Origin: Candidatus Manganitrophaceae bacterium
GTDB taxonomy: Bacteria > Nitrospirota > Nitrospiria > SBBL01 > Manganitrophaceae
Reading direction: 5' to 3'
DNA: 64,000 bases
Assembly: GCA_016200325.1 (NCBI GenBank)
Contig: JACQEZ010000013.1
Span: 1 to 64,000, forward strand
A program made the translations under genes and the position numbers. Numbering within the stretch: position 1 is the first letter of the stretch; every line of letters starts with the position of its first letter. Shown here piece by piece: positions 18,686 to 26,199 of the stretch. Below the pieces are notes generated by a model that was not told where the DNA came from, made no database searches, and saw nothing but the letters and a program-made list of their open reading frames with translations.

Positions 18686-19650
18686 GTCGGATGCATCTGC
18701 TGGAGGGGAAGGAGAGCGCGCTGGCGCGGATGCCGGGGGCGAGATCGACCGACATTCTCCTTGCCGCGCCTTCGTCCGAAACGTTGATCTACCTCATTCA
18801 CGGTGTGACAGGGACGCCGCTGGAGATGAAATACCTCGGACGGAGGCTTTTTCGGCACGGCTGGAACGTCTATCTTCCGACCCTTCCGGGACACTGCTCG
18901 CGCTATCGCGAGATGGTCGATTCGGATGAAAAGGAGTGGCTGAGCCATGTCGAGATGCAGTTGTCCTATGCGCGCCTGCACTGCCGGAATTTGTTCGTGG
19001 CCGGGCTGAGCGCCGGGGCGCTCCTGGCGCTCGAAGCGTCCTTGCGGGTTCCGGTGGAGGGGATCGGCGTCTTCTCTCCCACCCTTTTCTACGATGGATG
19101 GAATGTCCCTTGGACATTGAAGCTCCTCCCCTTTGGAATTAAATGTCTCCCGAATTTTCTGCAGCGGTGGTTCTTTCACATCGACGGGGCCCCTTATGGA
19201 ATCAAGGACCCGGCCCTTCAGGGCCGGATTCGGGAGGCATATCATCCGGTGGCCTTAATGAAGGGGACGCTGGGGCGGTATTTTCCCCGTGCCCATGGAT
19301 CGGTCCAGTCGCCGGAGCGAAGCCGCTCCTCCGAGGCGGTCGGTTATCCCCTCTTTTCGCTCAAGACGCTGGCCGATCTGGATCGAATGTATGCTCAGGT
19401 GCGCGACCATCTCCATCGGGTCACCGCTCCCACACTGATTCTTCAGGCGAAGGAGGACGATTTCACCAGCCCGAAAAATGCGGAGTTTATCTATCGAGCG
19501 ATCGCGTCGGAGGAAAAAGAGCTCATCCTTCTCGACGATTGCTATCATGTCATCACGGTCGACAAGCAGAGAGACCGGGTGGCGGAAGAAATGGCGCGGT
19601 TTGTCGAGAGACAGAGCCGCCCGTCGGAAAACGATGACTTGGACGTTTAA
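18682..19650 (+). CDS. Alpha/beta hydrolase (esterase/lysophospholipase-like)
   Basis: A 322-residue serine hydrolase. The nucleophile elbow is GLSAGA, the acid is probably in AKEDDFTSP and the catalytic His in DCYHVITVD. The oxyanion HG appears in LIHGVTGTP. Family members include carboxylesterases and monoglyceride lipases; in this operon it could act as an editing or product-releasing thioesterase for the ACP, which is inference. GTG 18682 overlaps the preceding stop; ATG 18691 is the alternative. Confidence 0.8.
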   Translation: MSRMHLLEGKESALARMPGARSTDILLAAPSSETLIYLIHGVTGTPLEMKYLGRRLFRHGWNVYLPTLPGHCSRYREMVDSDEKEWLSHVEMQLSYARLHCRNLFVAGLSAGALLALEASLRVPVEGIGVFSPTLFYDGWNVPWTLKLLPFGIKCLPNFLQRWFFHIDGAPYGIKDPALQGRIREAYHPVALMKGTLGRYFPRAHGSVQSPERSRSSEAVGYPLFSLKTLADLDRMYAQVRDHLHRVTAPTLILQAKEDDFTSPKNAEFIYRAIASEEKELILLDDCYHVITVDKQRDRVAEEMARFVERQSRPSENDDLDV

Positions 19651-19665
19651 AAAAGGAGGGGGGAG

Positions 19666-20907
19666 ATGACACCGCGTCGTGTGGTGGTGACCGGTCTCGG
19701 AATCGTCTCCTCGGTCGGCGTCGGAAAGGACCTGTTCTGGTCGTCCCTCCTGGAGGGTCGATCGGGCATCCGGCCGATTCAACGCTTTGATGCGTCCAAC
19801 TATTCGAGCCGGATGGCGGGCGAGGTCTCGGGATTCGACCCCTTGAACTATCTTACTGCGCGGGAAACCCCCAAGATGGCGCCGGTCACGCAATATGCGA
19901 TGGCCGCTGCAAAGATGGCGGTCGGAGATGCGCAGCTCGATCTCACCCAAGCGCCGGGAGAGCGGGTTGCCGTCGCGATCGGGACCGGGCTGGGGGGGAT
20001 GGGGGTTTATGAAGAGCAGCTCCGGATCTTAATCGATACCGGCAATCCTCGCCGAATTCATCCTTGGGCGGTCCCGTTGGCGACCGCCAATGCCGCCGCG
20101 GCCGAGATCTCGATCGCCTTTGGCATTACCGGGCCGAACATGACGATTTCAACCGCCTGCTCCTCGGGGGCCCATGCGGTTGGCTATGGCCTCGACCTGA
20201 TCCGGCTTGGACGGGCCGATAAAGTGATCGCCGGCGGGGCCGAGGCCTGTCTCCTTCCGGGTGTCTTCGGCGCGTTTTGCTCGCTGCGTGTTCTCTCTTC
20301 TCGAAACGATGCCCCGGAGAGGGCCAGTCGGCCGTTCGACCGAAAACGGGATGGCTTCGTCATGGGAGAAGGGGCCGCCGTCTTGATTTTGGAAGAGTAC
20401 GACGCGGCCCGACGGCGGGGGGCGCCGATCTATGCTGAAGTCGCCGGCTACGGGTTGCTCTCCGAGGCGGCGCACATGGTCAGCCCCGATCTTTCGGGGA
20501 GCGGTCAGGCGCGGGTCATGTCGGATGCCCTTCGCGACGCGGGGCTCTCCCTGGACGAGGTCGATTACATCAACACGCATGGAACCTCCACCCTGACGAA
20601 CGACCTGGTGGAGACCCGGGCGATCAAGATGCTCTTTGGCCAGAGGGCCCACCAGATTTCAGCCAACGCGACCAAGTCGATGCTCGGCCACACGATCGGC
20701 GCGGCGGGGGCGATTGAAGCGGTCGTCTGCGCGCTCACTTTAAAGCACGGCCTGATTCACCCGACGGTCAACTTGGAAGAGCCCGATCCGGAATGCGATT
20801 TGGACTATACGCCGAACAAAGCACGGGAGCGAAGGGTCAAGCTGGCCTTGTCCAATTCGTTCGGTTTTGGAAGCAACAACGCCTGCCTGGCAATGAAGGC
20901 GGTTTAA
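19666..20907 (+). CDS. Beta-ketoacyl-ACP synthase II family (FabF-like)
   Basis: A 413-residue thiolase-fold condensing enzyme. The catalytic Cys is in STACSSGAH and the two His residues in NTHGTST and MLGHTIGAAG, so the triad is complete. It should extend an acyl chain using malonyl-ACP. The carrier protein is encoded 15 bases downstream. The usual fab neighbours (fabD, fabG, fabH) are absent, so this may be a dedicated condensing enzyme rather than the housekeeping FabF. AAAGGAGGGGGG precedes the ATG. Confidence 0.92.
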   Translation: MTPRRVVVTGLGIVSSVGVGKDLFWSSLLEGRSGIRPIQRFDASNYSSRMAGEVSGFDPLNYLTARETPKMAPVTQYAMAAAKMAVGDAQLDLTQAPGERVAVAIGTGLGGMGVYEEQLRILIDTGNPRRIHPWAVPLATANAAAAEISIAFGITGPNMTISTACSSGAHAVGYGLDLIRLGRADKVIAGGAEACLLPGVFGAFCSLRVLSSRNDAPERASRPFDRKRDGFVMGEGAAVLILEEYDAARRRGAPIYAEVAGYGLLSEAAHMVSPDLSGSGQARVMSDALRDAGLSLDEVDYINTHGTSTLTNDLVETRAIKMLFGQRAHQISANATKSMLGHTIGAAGAIEAVVCALTLKHGLIHPTVNLEEPDPECDLDYTPNKARERRVKLALSNSFGFGSNNACLAMKAV

Positions 20908-20922
20908 AAGGGGAATAAAAGA

Positions 20923-21192
20923 ATGGAAGGAATCGATCAGATTGAAGGACAGATCAAAGCGGGGCTGGCAAGCAAGCTCGGCCTGAAGTCGAAGGACGTC
21001 GTGAACAATGCCCGGTTGGTCGAGGATCTCGGACTCGACTCCCTCGACACCTTCGACCTCCTGTTTGATCTGGAGAAGGAGTATGGGGTGGAGATCCCGA
21101 GCGTCGATGCACTCGGCTTTGTGACGGTCGGGGACGTGGTCGCCTATGTTCAAAAGCGGATCGGCGCGACCCCGGCCGAAGGCGCCGCCTGA
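20923..21192 (+). CDS. Acyl carrier protein
   Basis: An 89-residue four-helix carrier. The phosphopantetheine Ser is in DLGLDSLDTFD, followed by DLEKEYGVEIPS. It is slightly longer than housekeeping AcpP and the first helix region differs from the usual fatty-acid ACP sequence. Position between FabF and a FemAB-like acyltransferase implies that it delivers an acyl group to a specialised product. Confidence 0.92.
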   Translation: MEGIDQIEGQIKAGLASKLGLKSKDVVNNARLVEDLGLDSLDTFDLLFDLEKEYGVEIPSVDALGFVTVGDVVAYVQKRIGATPAEGAA

Positions 21193-21278
21193 TCGGACGA
21201 TCCGCTCCAGCGGTGCCGTCGAATGCTTCCCGGCCTGCGTGACGGCCCCCGTTTCTTCCTGCCGATGGAGAGAACCTT

Positions 21279-22433
21279 TTGAAGGCCGATATCGTTTTAA
21301 AGTCGCCTGCCTCTGATGTGCAATTATTTTTAAATCTAATTGAACCGCATTTTTTGGTTGAGGCCTTTCTCGATCATCCGCCGGTGGGATTTTCCCCGCT
21401 CCGGTTCGGGGCGCCCGCCCGGCCGACGCCGGCCTTCCTGATGTCGTTTGGTCTTCTCACCTCGCTCGACTCTTCTAAAAAACGGCTGCTCCGATCGCTC
21501 CCGCTCCTGAGAAATCTAGAGAACCTGCTTCGGATGCCGGCCCTCTTCGTCGGGACGACCGTTTCGGAATATGCGCTCTATCCGCCGTCGCTCGATCCGA
21601 TCCCTTGGATCGAGGCGCTCCTTGAAGCATCGAAGCAGCGGGGGAGCCGACTGATCATCCTCAAGGACCTCCCCTCCGACTCGCCGCTTCTTTCCGAGGA
21701 GGAGAACCGCTTCGCGGCCGATCTTCTCTCCCGTTGCGTCGAGCGCGGCTTCTTTCCGCTCTGGGGACAGGCGCTCGCCTATGTGAAGGTTGATTTCGAC
21801 TCGATGGAGAGCTATCTTCAACGCCAGTCGGCCGCGCGGCGGAAGAACCTGCGGCGAAAGCTGAAGGCATCCGCATCAATCGAGGTCGAAGCGCTGCCGA
21901 CGGGAGACGAGCGCCTCTGCGATCCGGCGTTTGTCGAAACGCTTTTCACCCTCTATATGGACGTCTATAGGCAGAGTGAGATTCACTTCGACCAATTGAC
22001 CCTCCCGTTCTTCCGAGCGATTTTACAAAGCGGTGAGGCAAACGGCGTCGTCTTTCTTTATCGACAGGAAGGGAAGCTCATCGGCTTCAACCTCTGTTTC
22101 GTTCAGGGGGGAAATCTGATCGACAAATATATCGGATTTCTCTATCCGGAGGCGCGTGCGGCGAACCTCTATTTCGTCAGCTGGTTCCACAATTTGGAGT
22201 ATGCCATCCGGCATCGGCTGAAATTTTATGTTGCCGGATGGACCGATCCGGAGGTAAAGCGTTTCCTGGGGGCATCTTTTACTTTCACGCGACATGCGGT
22301 CTATCTCCACAATCCGCTCCTTCGAGCGCTCTTGAAGCGGGTGGGTCGACTGTTCGAAGCCGACAGCAATCAACTGAGGGCGCAGCGCGGGCCCTCGGCC
22401 CTCGAAGCGGACAGCGAAGAGCGGGGTCGATGA
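21279..22433 (+). CDS. FemAB/GNAT-like acyltransferase
   Basis: A 384-residue protein resembling the Acetyltransf_6 / peptidoglycan-biosynthesis FemAB-like group. The second half contains the GNAT-type stretch with KLIGFNLCFV and KFYVAGWTDPEVKRFLGA, where an acyl-thioester site would lie. In this operon the natural donor is the acyl-ACP, which would be joined to an amine; the acceptor is unknown. TTG 21279 follows GGAGAG at good spacing. It overlaps the next gene (ATGA). Confidence 0.65.
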   Translation: MKADIVLKSPASDVQLFLNLIEPHFLVEAFLDHPPVGFSPLRFGAPARPTPAFLMSFGLLTSLDSSKKRLLRSLPLLRNLENLLRMPALFVGTTVSEYALYPPSLDPIPWIEALLEASKQRGSRLIILKDLPSDSPLLSEEENRFAADLLSRCVERGFFPLWGQALAYVKVDFDSMESYLQRQSAARRKNLRRKLKASASIEVEALPTGDERLCDPAFVETLFTLYMDVYRQSEIHFDQLTLPFFRAILQSGEANGVVFLYRQEGKLIGFNLCFVQGGNLIDKYIGFLYPEARAANLYFVSWFHNLEYAIRHRLKFYVAGWTDPEVKRFLGASFTFTRHAVYLHNPLLRALLKRVGRLFEADSNQLRAQRGPSALEADSEERGR

Positions 22434-22786
22434 CGCCGCTGGCGACCCTCTTCTGGGCGTTGAACCTTCTCTTCGACACGGTCGGGCAGCTCTCTTTCAA
22501 GGAAGCATCGGTCCGGCGGGGAGACCGGGAGGGGATCGCCGGCTGGAGACAGATGCTCTCCGCGCGGTGGATCTGGATCGGCATCTTTTCTTTTGCAGCT
22601 GAATTTCTTCTCTGGCTCGCCTTTTTGTCATTGGTCCCCTTGTCGCTCGCGATCTTAGTCGGGAGCGTGAATATCCTTACGGTGATGATCGGCGGCCGGA
22701 TCTTTTTTGGAGAGGCGCTGACCCCCCGCCGGATCGGCGCCGCCCTGTTGATTGCCACCGGAATGATCTTTGTGGGGTGGGGGTGA
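22430..22786 (+). CDS. Small four-helix transporter subunit (SMR/EamA-like), first of pair
   Basis: 118 residues with four predicted membrane helices. TM1 carries FDTVGQLSFK, and TM4 AALLIATGMIFVGWG is EamA-like. It resembles ArnE/ArnF and EmrE-type half-transporters, which work as dimers; an acidic Asp replaces the classic TM1 Glu of EmrE. Its start overlaps the acyltransferase stop, and the second subunit starts at its own stop, so the two probably form a heterodimer that moves the operon product or a precursor across the inner membrane. Confidence 0.75.
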   Translation: MTPLATLFWALNLLFDTVGQLSFKEASVRRGDREGIAGWRQMLSARWIWIGIFSFAAEFLLWLAFLSLVPLSLAILVGSVNILTVMIGGRIFFGEALTPRRIGAALLIATGMIFVGWG

Positions 22787-23157
22787 TGCGGCGGTTCTAT
22801 CTCTTCGGTTTTCTTCTTTTAATCTGTTTCGACACCCTCGGCCAGGTCGGGTTTAAGCTCGCGGCGGTCCGGACCGCCCCCGCCACGTTCGATGCCGACT
22901 GGCTCGTCCGGATCTTCTTAGAGCGGTGGATCTACCTTTCAGTCGCCGGGTATCTCGGCGCCTTTTTTACTTGGATGACCTTGTTGCGCCATGCCCCCAT
23001 CGGTCCCGCCTTCGCCGCCTCCCACTCGGAAATCGTTCCGGTCTTATTGATTTCTGTTTTTTTTCTGGGAGAACGCCTCTCCGGCTTGCAGATCATGGGA
23101 GGTCTCCTGATCGCCGCCGGCCTCGGCCTGTTGGCGATGCGGCGGGAGGAGGGTTAA
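22786..23157 (+). CDS. Small four-helix transporter subunit (SMR/EamA-like), second of pair
   Basis: About 123 residues, four predicted helices, TM1 with FDTLGQVGFK closely matching the first subunit (FDTVGQLSFK), so the pair arose by duplication. The ATG overlaps the preceding TGA by one base (TGATG), implying translational coupling. The longest loop lies between TM1 and TM2. Confidence 0.75.
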   Translation: MRRFYLFGFLLLICFDTLGQVGFKLAAVRTAPATFDADWLVRIFLERWIYLSVAGYLGAFFTWMTLLRHAPIGPAFAASHSEIVPVLLISVFFLGERLSGLQIMGGLLIAAGLGLLAMRREEG

Positions 23158-23158
23158 C

Positions 23159-24391
23159 TTGAGAGAGCCGTTTATCTGCCGCGAGCTTCCCCCCACTGCG
23201 GGGCTTCCGCTCTATTGGCGTGATTTTTTTGGTCCGGAAGGGCGACCCTTGGAAGACGGACTGGTCGAATTTCTGGGGGTGCCGGCCGTCCAGCTGGAGT
23301 GCTCCGGGACCTCCGGCTTGGTACTCGCGTTTGAAGCGCTCAAGCGCTGCAGCCCCCGGCGGACGGTGGTTTTGCCGGGTTATACCTGTCCCCTCGTCCC
23401 GTTGGCCGCGGCACGTGCCGGACTCCAGATTAAGCTGTGCGATATCCGGCCCGATCGGTTTGACTTTGATCTGAGCCATCTCTCTGCGATCTCCAACTCG
23501 GAGACCCTCTGCATCGTACCGACCCATCTCGGCGGCCTCACGACCCTCCTTCCCGGCGTGCTGGAAATTGCGCGGCGGGTCGGCGCATACGTGATCGAGG
23601 ATGCAGCCCAGGCGTTGGGGGCGACTTGGAACGGCCGTCCGGTCGGAACCTTCGGCGATATCGGGATCTACAGCCTCGCCTGCGGAAAGGGACTGACCCT
23701 TTATGAAGGGGGTGTCCTGGTGGCCCGAGATGAATCGATCCGGACGTTGTTGCGCGATATCAGCCGCAAAGAGGTCCTTCCTCACCGGTGGATGGAGTGG
23801 CTCCGCCTGGCCCAGCTATTCGGTTACCGGCTCTTCTATAATCCGTTGGGGCTGTGGCTGACCTACGGTCTTCCGCTTCGGCGCTGGCTGAAGCGGGGCG
23901 ATCCAATCCGGGCGGTCGGCGATCGCTTCGATGAGGATATTCCGATACACCCGCTCGGCGCCTGGCGGAAGGAGATCGGCGCCGCCGCGCTGGAGCGGCT
24001 TCCGGCGGCGCTCGCCTCACAGAGAGAGCGGGCACGGGATCGCATTCTGCAATTAAGTAAGATCGCGGGCCTTCGGGTGATCGAAGATCTCCCGGAGGCG
24101 ACCGGAACGTGGCCTTTCATCATGGTCCTGTTCGATTCGGCGTCGGCCTGCCGCCGCGCCCTCTCCCGCCTCTGGCCGGCCGGTCTCGGGGTCACCCGCC
24201 TCTTCGTCCATCCCTTGACCGGCTATCCGCAGTTGGAAGAAATTGTTCCCCGCGCTTCGCTTCCCCACGCCGAATCGTTTGCCGCCCGGTGCCTGACAAT
24301 TACAAATAGCCCCTGGCTGACCGAACCGGAGTTCCAGTCGATCTGGGAGGTTCTGGCCGATTCTGCGGCGACCCCCGAGCGTCGTTCCTGA
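23159..24391 (+). CDS. DegT/DnrJ/EryC1/StrS-type aminotransferase
   Basis: A 410-residue fold-type I PLP enzyme. IEDAAQALGATWNG is the family motif with the cofactor Asp. The Schiff-base lysine is probably in SLACGKGLTLYEGG, which deviates from the usual SF-H-x-K-x-x-T-x-GEGG. Members aminate keto-sugars or other carbonyl compounds, and some act as decarboxylases or dehydratases. It closes the operon: the start TTG 23159 is adjacent to the preceding stop, and the ureohydrolase gene converges from the other strand 24 bases on. Confidence 0.8.
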   Translation: MREPFICRELPPTAGLPLYWRDFFGPEGRPLEDGLVEFLGVPAVQLECSGTSGLVLAFEALKRCSPRRTVVLPGYTCPLVPLAAARAGLQIKLCDIRPDRFDFDLSHLSAISNSETLCIVPTHLGGLTTLLPGVLEIARRVGAYVIEDAAQALGATWNGRPVGTFGDIGIYSLACGKGLTLYEGGVLVARDESIRTLLRDISRKEVLPHRWMEWLRLAQLFGYRLFYNPLGLWLTYGLPLRRWLKRGDPIRAVGDRFDEDIPIHPLGAWRKEIGAAALERLPAALASQRERARDRILQLSKIAGLRVIEDLPEATGTWPFIMVLFDSASACRRALSRLWPAGLGVTRLFVHPLTGYPQLEEIVPRASLPHAESFAARCLTITNSPWLTEPEFQSIWEVLADSAATPERRS

Positions 24392-24415
24392 TCCCTGCCG
24401 AACCGAGATCCCGCT

Positions 24416-25276
24416 CTATGACAGAATGAGCGCGGCGAGTTTTTGATTGAACCGCTGCTGTTGTTGCTGCTGTTTCTCCAGGTCGGTCGGAAGGGGCGGA
24501 GATTGGCCGTCGAGCCGCGTCAACATTCTTTTCCAGAAGGTGCGGTAGGTGTAGGAGGAGATCTCTCCGGTGACATCGGCCGCGACGAGGAACGGTTTTA
24601 ACACGGCCACGGCGGCGAGGAGGCTCTCTCCTTCCAATCGGCCTTGGTCCCAGTTCGTCTGGACCGTTTCCGGGGAGAGCACATCTTTGTCGATCGAGAG
24701 ATAGACCGGGTGTCGATCCGACTTGAGGAGATCTTCCATCAATCGACGGAGGGTATCGACATCGCTCTCGGACGATTGGATGGAGGAGAGGCCGAGGAGG
24801 CGTGCCAGCCGGGGAGGGGGAGAAAAGCAGACGTAGCGAAGCTTGCCGGAGTAGAGCGGACGGAGATAGTTCTCCAGCAGGTGGCGCGATTGAATGTCGT
24901 TTGAGGTGATACCGATCACCACGACCCGGGAGACAAACGGCAGCCGGCAGACGTGACGGACCCAGGAGCCGCAGTGAATGCCCCAGGGGTAGCGCATGTT
25001 GTCGGGGTGATTGTCGAAAACGATCACCTGCATCGGCCCGAGCGCTTCAAGCCGCTTGATTAGAAGATAGCTGACATGATGAAAGTCGCCGCTGCCGAGG
25101 AAGGTCAGTCGCGGAAGGCCGAGCGGCGCCGACTGGAGTGTCGCTTCGAGCTCCTTCAGGTCGCGCAATGTGCAGCCGTACCGAATCCGCTCCTCCCAGT
25201 CCTGAAGGGAGAAGGAGCGGACGTTCGGGAGGGGGAGTACCGAGCGGTCGAAATCTAAGAGGGCCGATTGATCCAT
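24416..25276 (-). CDS. Arginase/agmatinase-family protein (ureohydrolase fold)
   Basis: A 286-residue ureohydrolase-like protein. Candidate metal ligands are in GSGDFHH, DNHPDN (for the usual DAHxD) and SIDKDVLSP (for SxDxDxxDP), so a binuclear Mn site is plausible. Spacing and the missing Asp-Pro in the last motif make it divergent, closer to uncharacterised arginase-family proteins than to true arginase. The C-terminus contains a run of seven residues that are all Gln except the lead charge (EKQQQQQQ). It converges on the DegT gene, and a functional link to that amine-rich operon is possible. Confidence 0.75.
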   Translation of the reverse strand: MDQSALLDFDRSVLPLPNVRSFSLQDWEERIRYGCTLRDLKELEATLQSAPLGLPRLTFLGSGDFHHVSYLLIKRLEALGPMQVIVFDNHPDNMRYPWGIHCGSWVRHVCRLPFVSRVVVIGITSNDIQSRHLLENYLRPLYSGKLRYVCFSPPPRLARLLGLSSIQSSESDVDTLRRLMEDLLKSDRHPVYLSIDKDVLSPETVQTNWDQGRLEGESLLAAVAVLKPFLVAADVTGEISSYTYRTFWKRMLTRLDGQSPPLPTDLEKQQQQQQRFNQKLAALILS

Positions 25277-25297
25277 GTCTCTTCAAAAGGAGGGGGC

Positions 25298-25366
25298 GAG
25301 AAGGCCATCCCGAGAAGGCTATCCCGAGAAGGCTATCCCGAGAAGGCTATCCCGAGAAGGCTATCC
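25298..25366. repeat. 14-bp tandem repeat, about 4.9 copies
   Basis: The unit GAGAAGGCTATCCC is repeated head to tail at 25298, 25312, 25326, 25340 and 25354 (the last copy lacks one base; the first has C for T at position 9). It sits directly upstream of the ureohydrolase start on the minus strand and is non-coding. Copy number probably varies between strains. Confidence 0.95.
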
Positions 25367-25419
25367 AATGTGCATCGATCTTCCGAGGACTATACAACAG
25401 CCCGGCCCCGCTTGCAATC

Positions 25420-25995
25420 TCACCCCCCCCGGCGTGTCGCCGCTGCGAAGAGAGAGAAGATCCCGAAAAGAAAGAAGAGGCCCGCCGCCGTCCGCCGAAT
25501 CCATTGGGTCTGAACTCTTTCGGAAAATTTTTCCCCAAAAAAGACGGCGAGCCCATCGCTTGCCAGCATGCCGAGGGTCGTCCCGACGGTGACAAAGAGG
25601 ACCGATTGATATTTCGCGGCCAATGCGGCGGTGGCGAGCTGGGTTTTGTCGCCGATCTCGGCCAGAAAGAAAAGAGAGGCGGTGGTGACAAAGGTCCCGA
25701 AGCGGGTGGGCCGCTCCGTCTCTTCGAAGCGATCGGGCTTCAACGCCCAGACGCCGAAGAGAAGAAAGCTGACCCCGACCGCTCCCGACAGAAATGAAGG
25801 GGATATCCGCTCGGCCATCCAGGCGCCGAGCGAGGAAGCGAGCGCATGATTCAAGACGGTGGCAACGAGAATTCCGGCCATGATGCTCCATCGGTCTCGA
25901 AATCGGGCGGCCAGGGAGAAGGCGAGGAGCTGCGTTTTATCCCCCATCTCTCCGAGCGCAACCAATAGAAAAGAGATGAAAATGATATTAATCAA
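25420..25995 (-). CDS. TMEM165/GDT1 (UPF0016) family cation exporter
   Basis: 191 residues, six predicted helices in two homologous halves. Each half has the family motif E-x-G-D-K-T (GEMGDKTQL near residue 15; AEIGDKTQL near residue 111), with an acidic loop between. Bacterial members (MneA) export manganese; eukaryotic members exchange Mn or Ca for protons. It is transcribed toward the ureohydrolase gene; the 144-base gap holds the tandem repeat. A manganese riboswitch would fit upstream, but I could not recognise one. Confidence 0.9.
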   Translation of the reverse strand: MINIIFISFLLVALGEMGDKTQLLAFSLAARFRDRWSIMAGILVATVLNHALASSLGAWMAERISPSFLSGAVGVSFLLFGVWALKPDRFEETERPTRFGTFVTTASLFFLAEIGDKTQLATAALAAKYQSVLFVTVGTTLGMLASDGLAVFFGEKFSERVQTQWIRRTAAGLFFLFGIFSLFAAATRRGG

Positions 25996-26199
25996 TCAAG
26001 GCTCCGTCTCCTTCTCCCCTTCGATCGGGCCGACAGAAGCGGCCGCCTGCCGCGCTTGTTCCCCGTGGGGGGAATATGCGATCATAGAGTATCATTCTAT
26101 TTGTCTTTTTCATCCTTCTTGAGAGAAATTATCACGGGAGGCGTTTGAATTCAATCGGAGATTGACCCGGTCGGTCGATCTTACAGGAGCAGGTAGGAG

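Noticed and set aside
25996-26110. Possible yybP-ykoY manganese riboswitch upstream of the TMEM165 gene (minus strand)
   Set aside because: The leader has GGGG and GAGACGG-type pieces, but I could not align the conserved core or the stems, so I do not call it.
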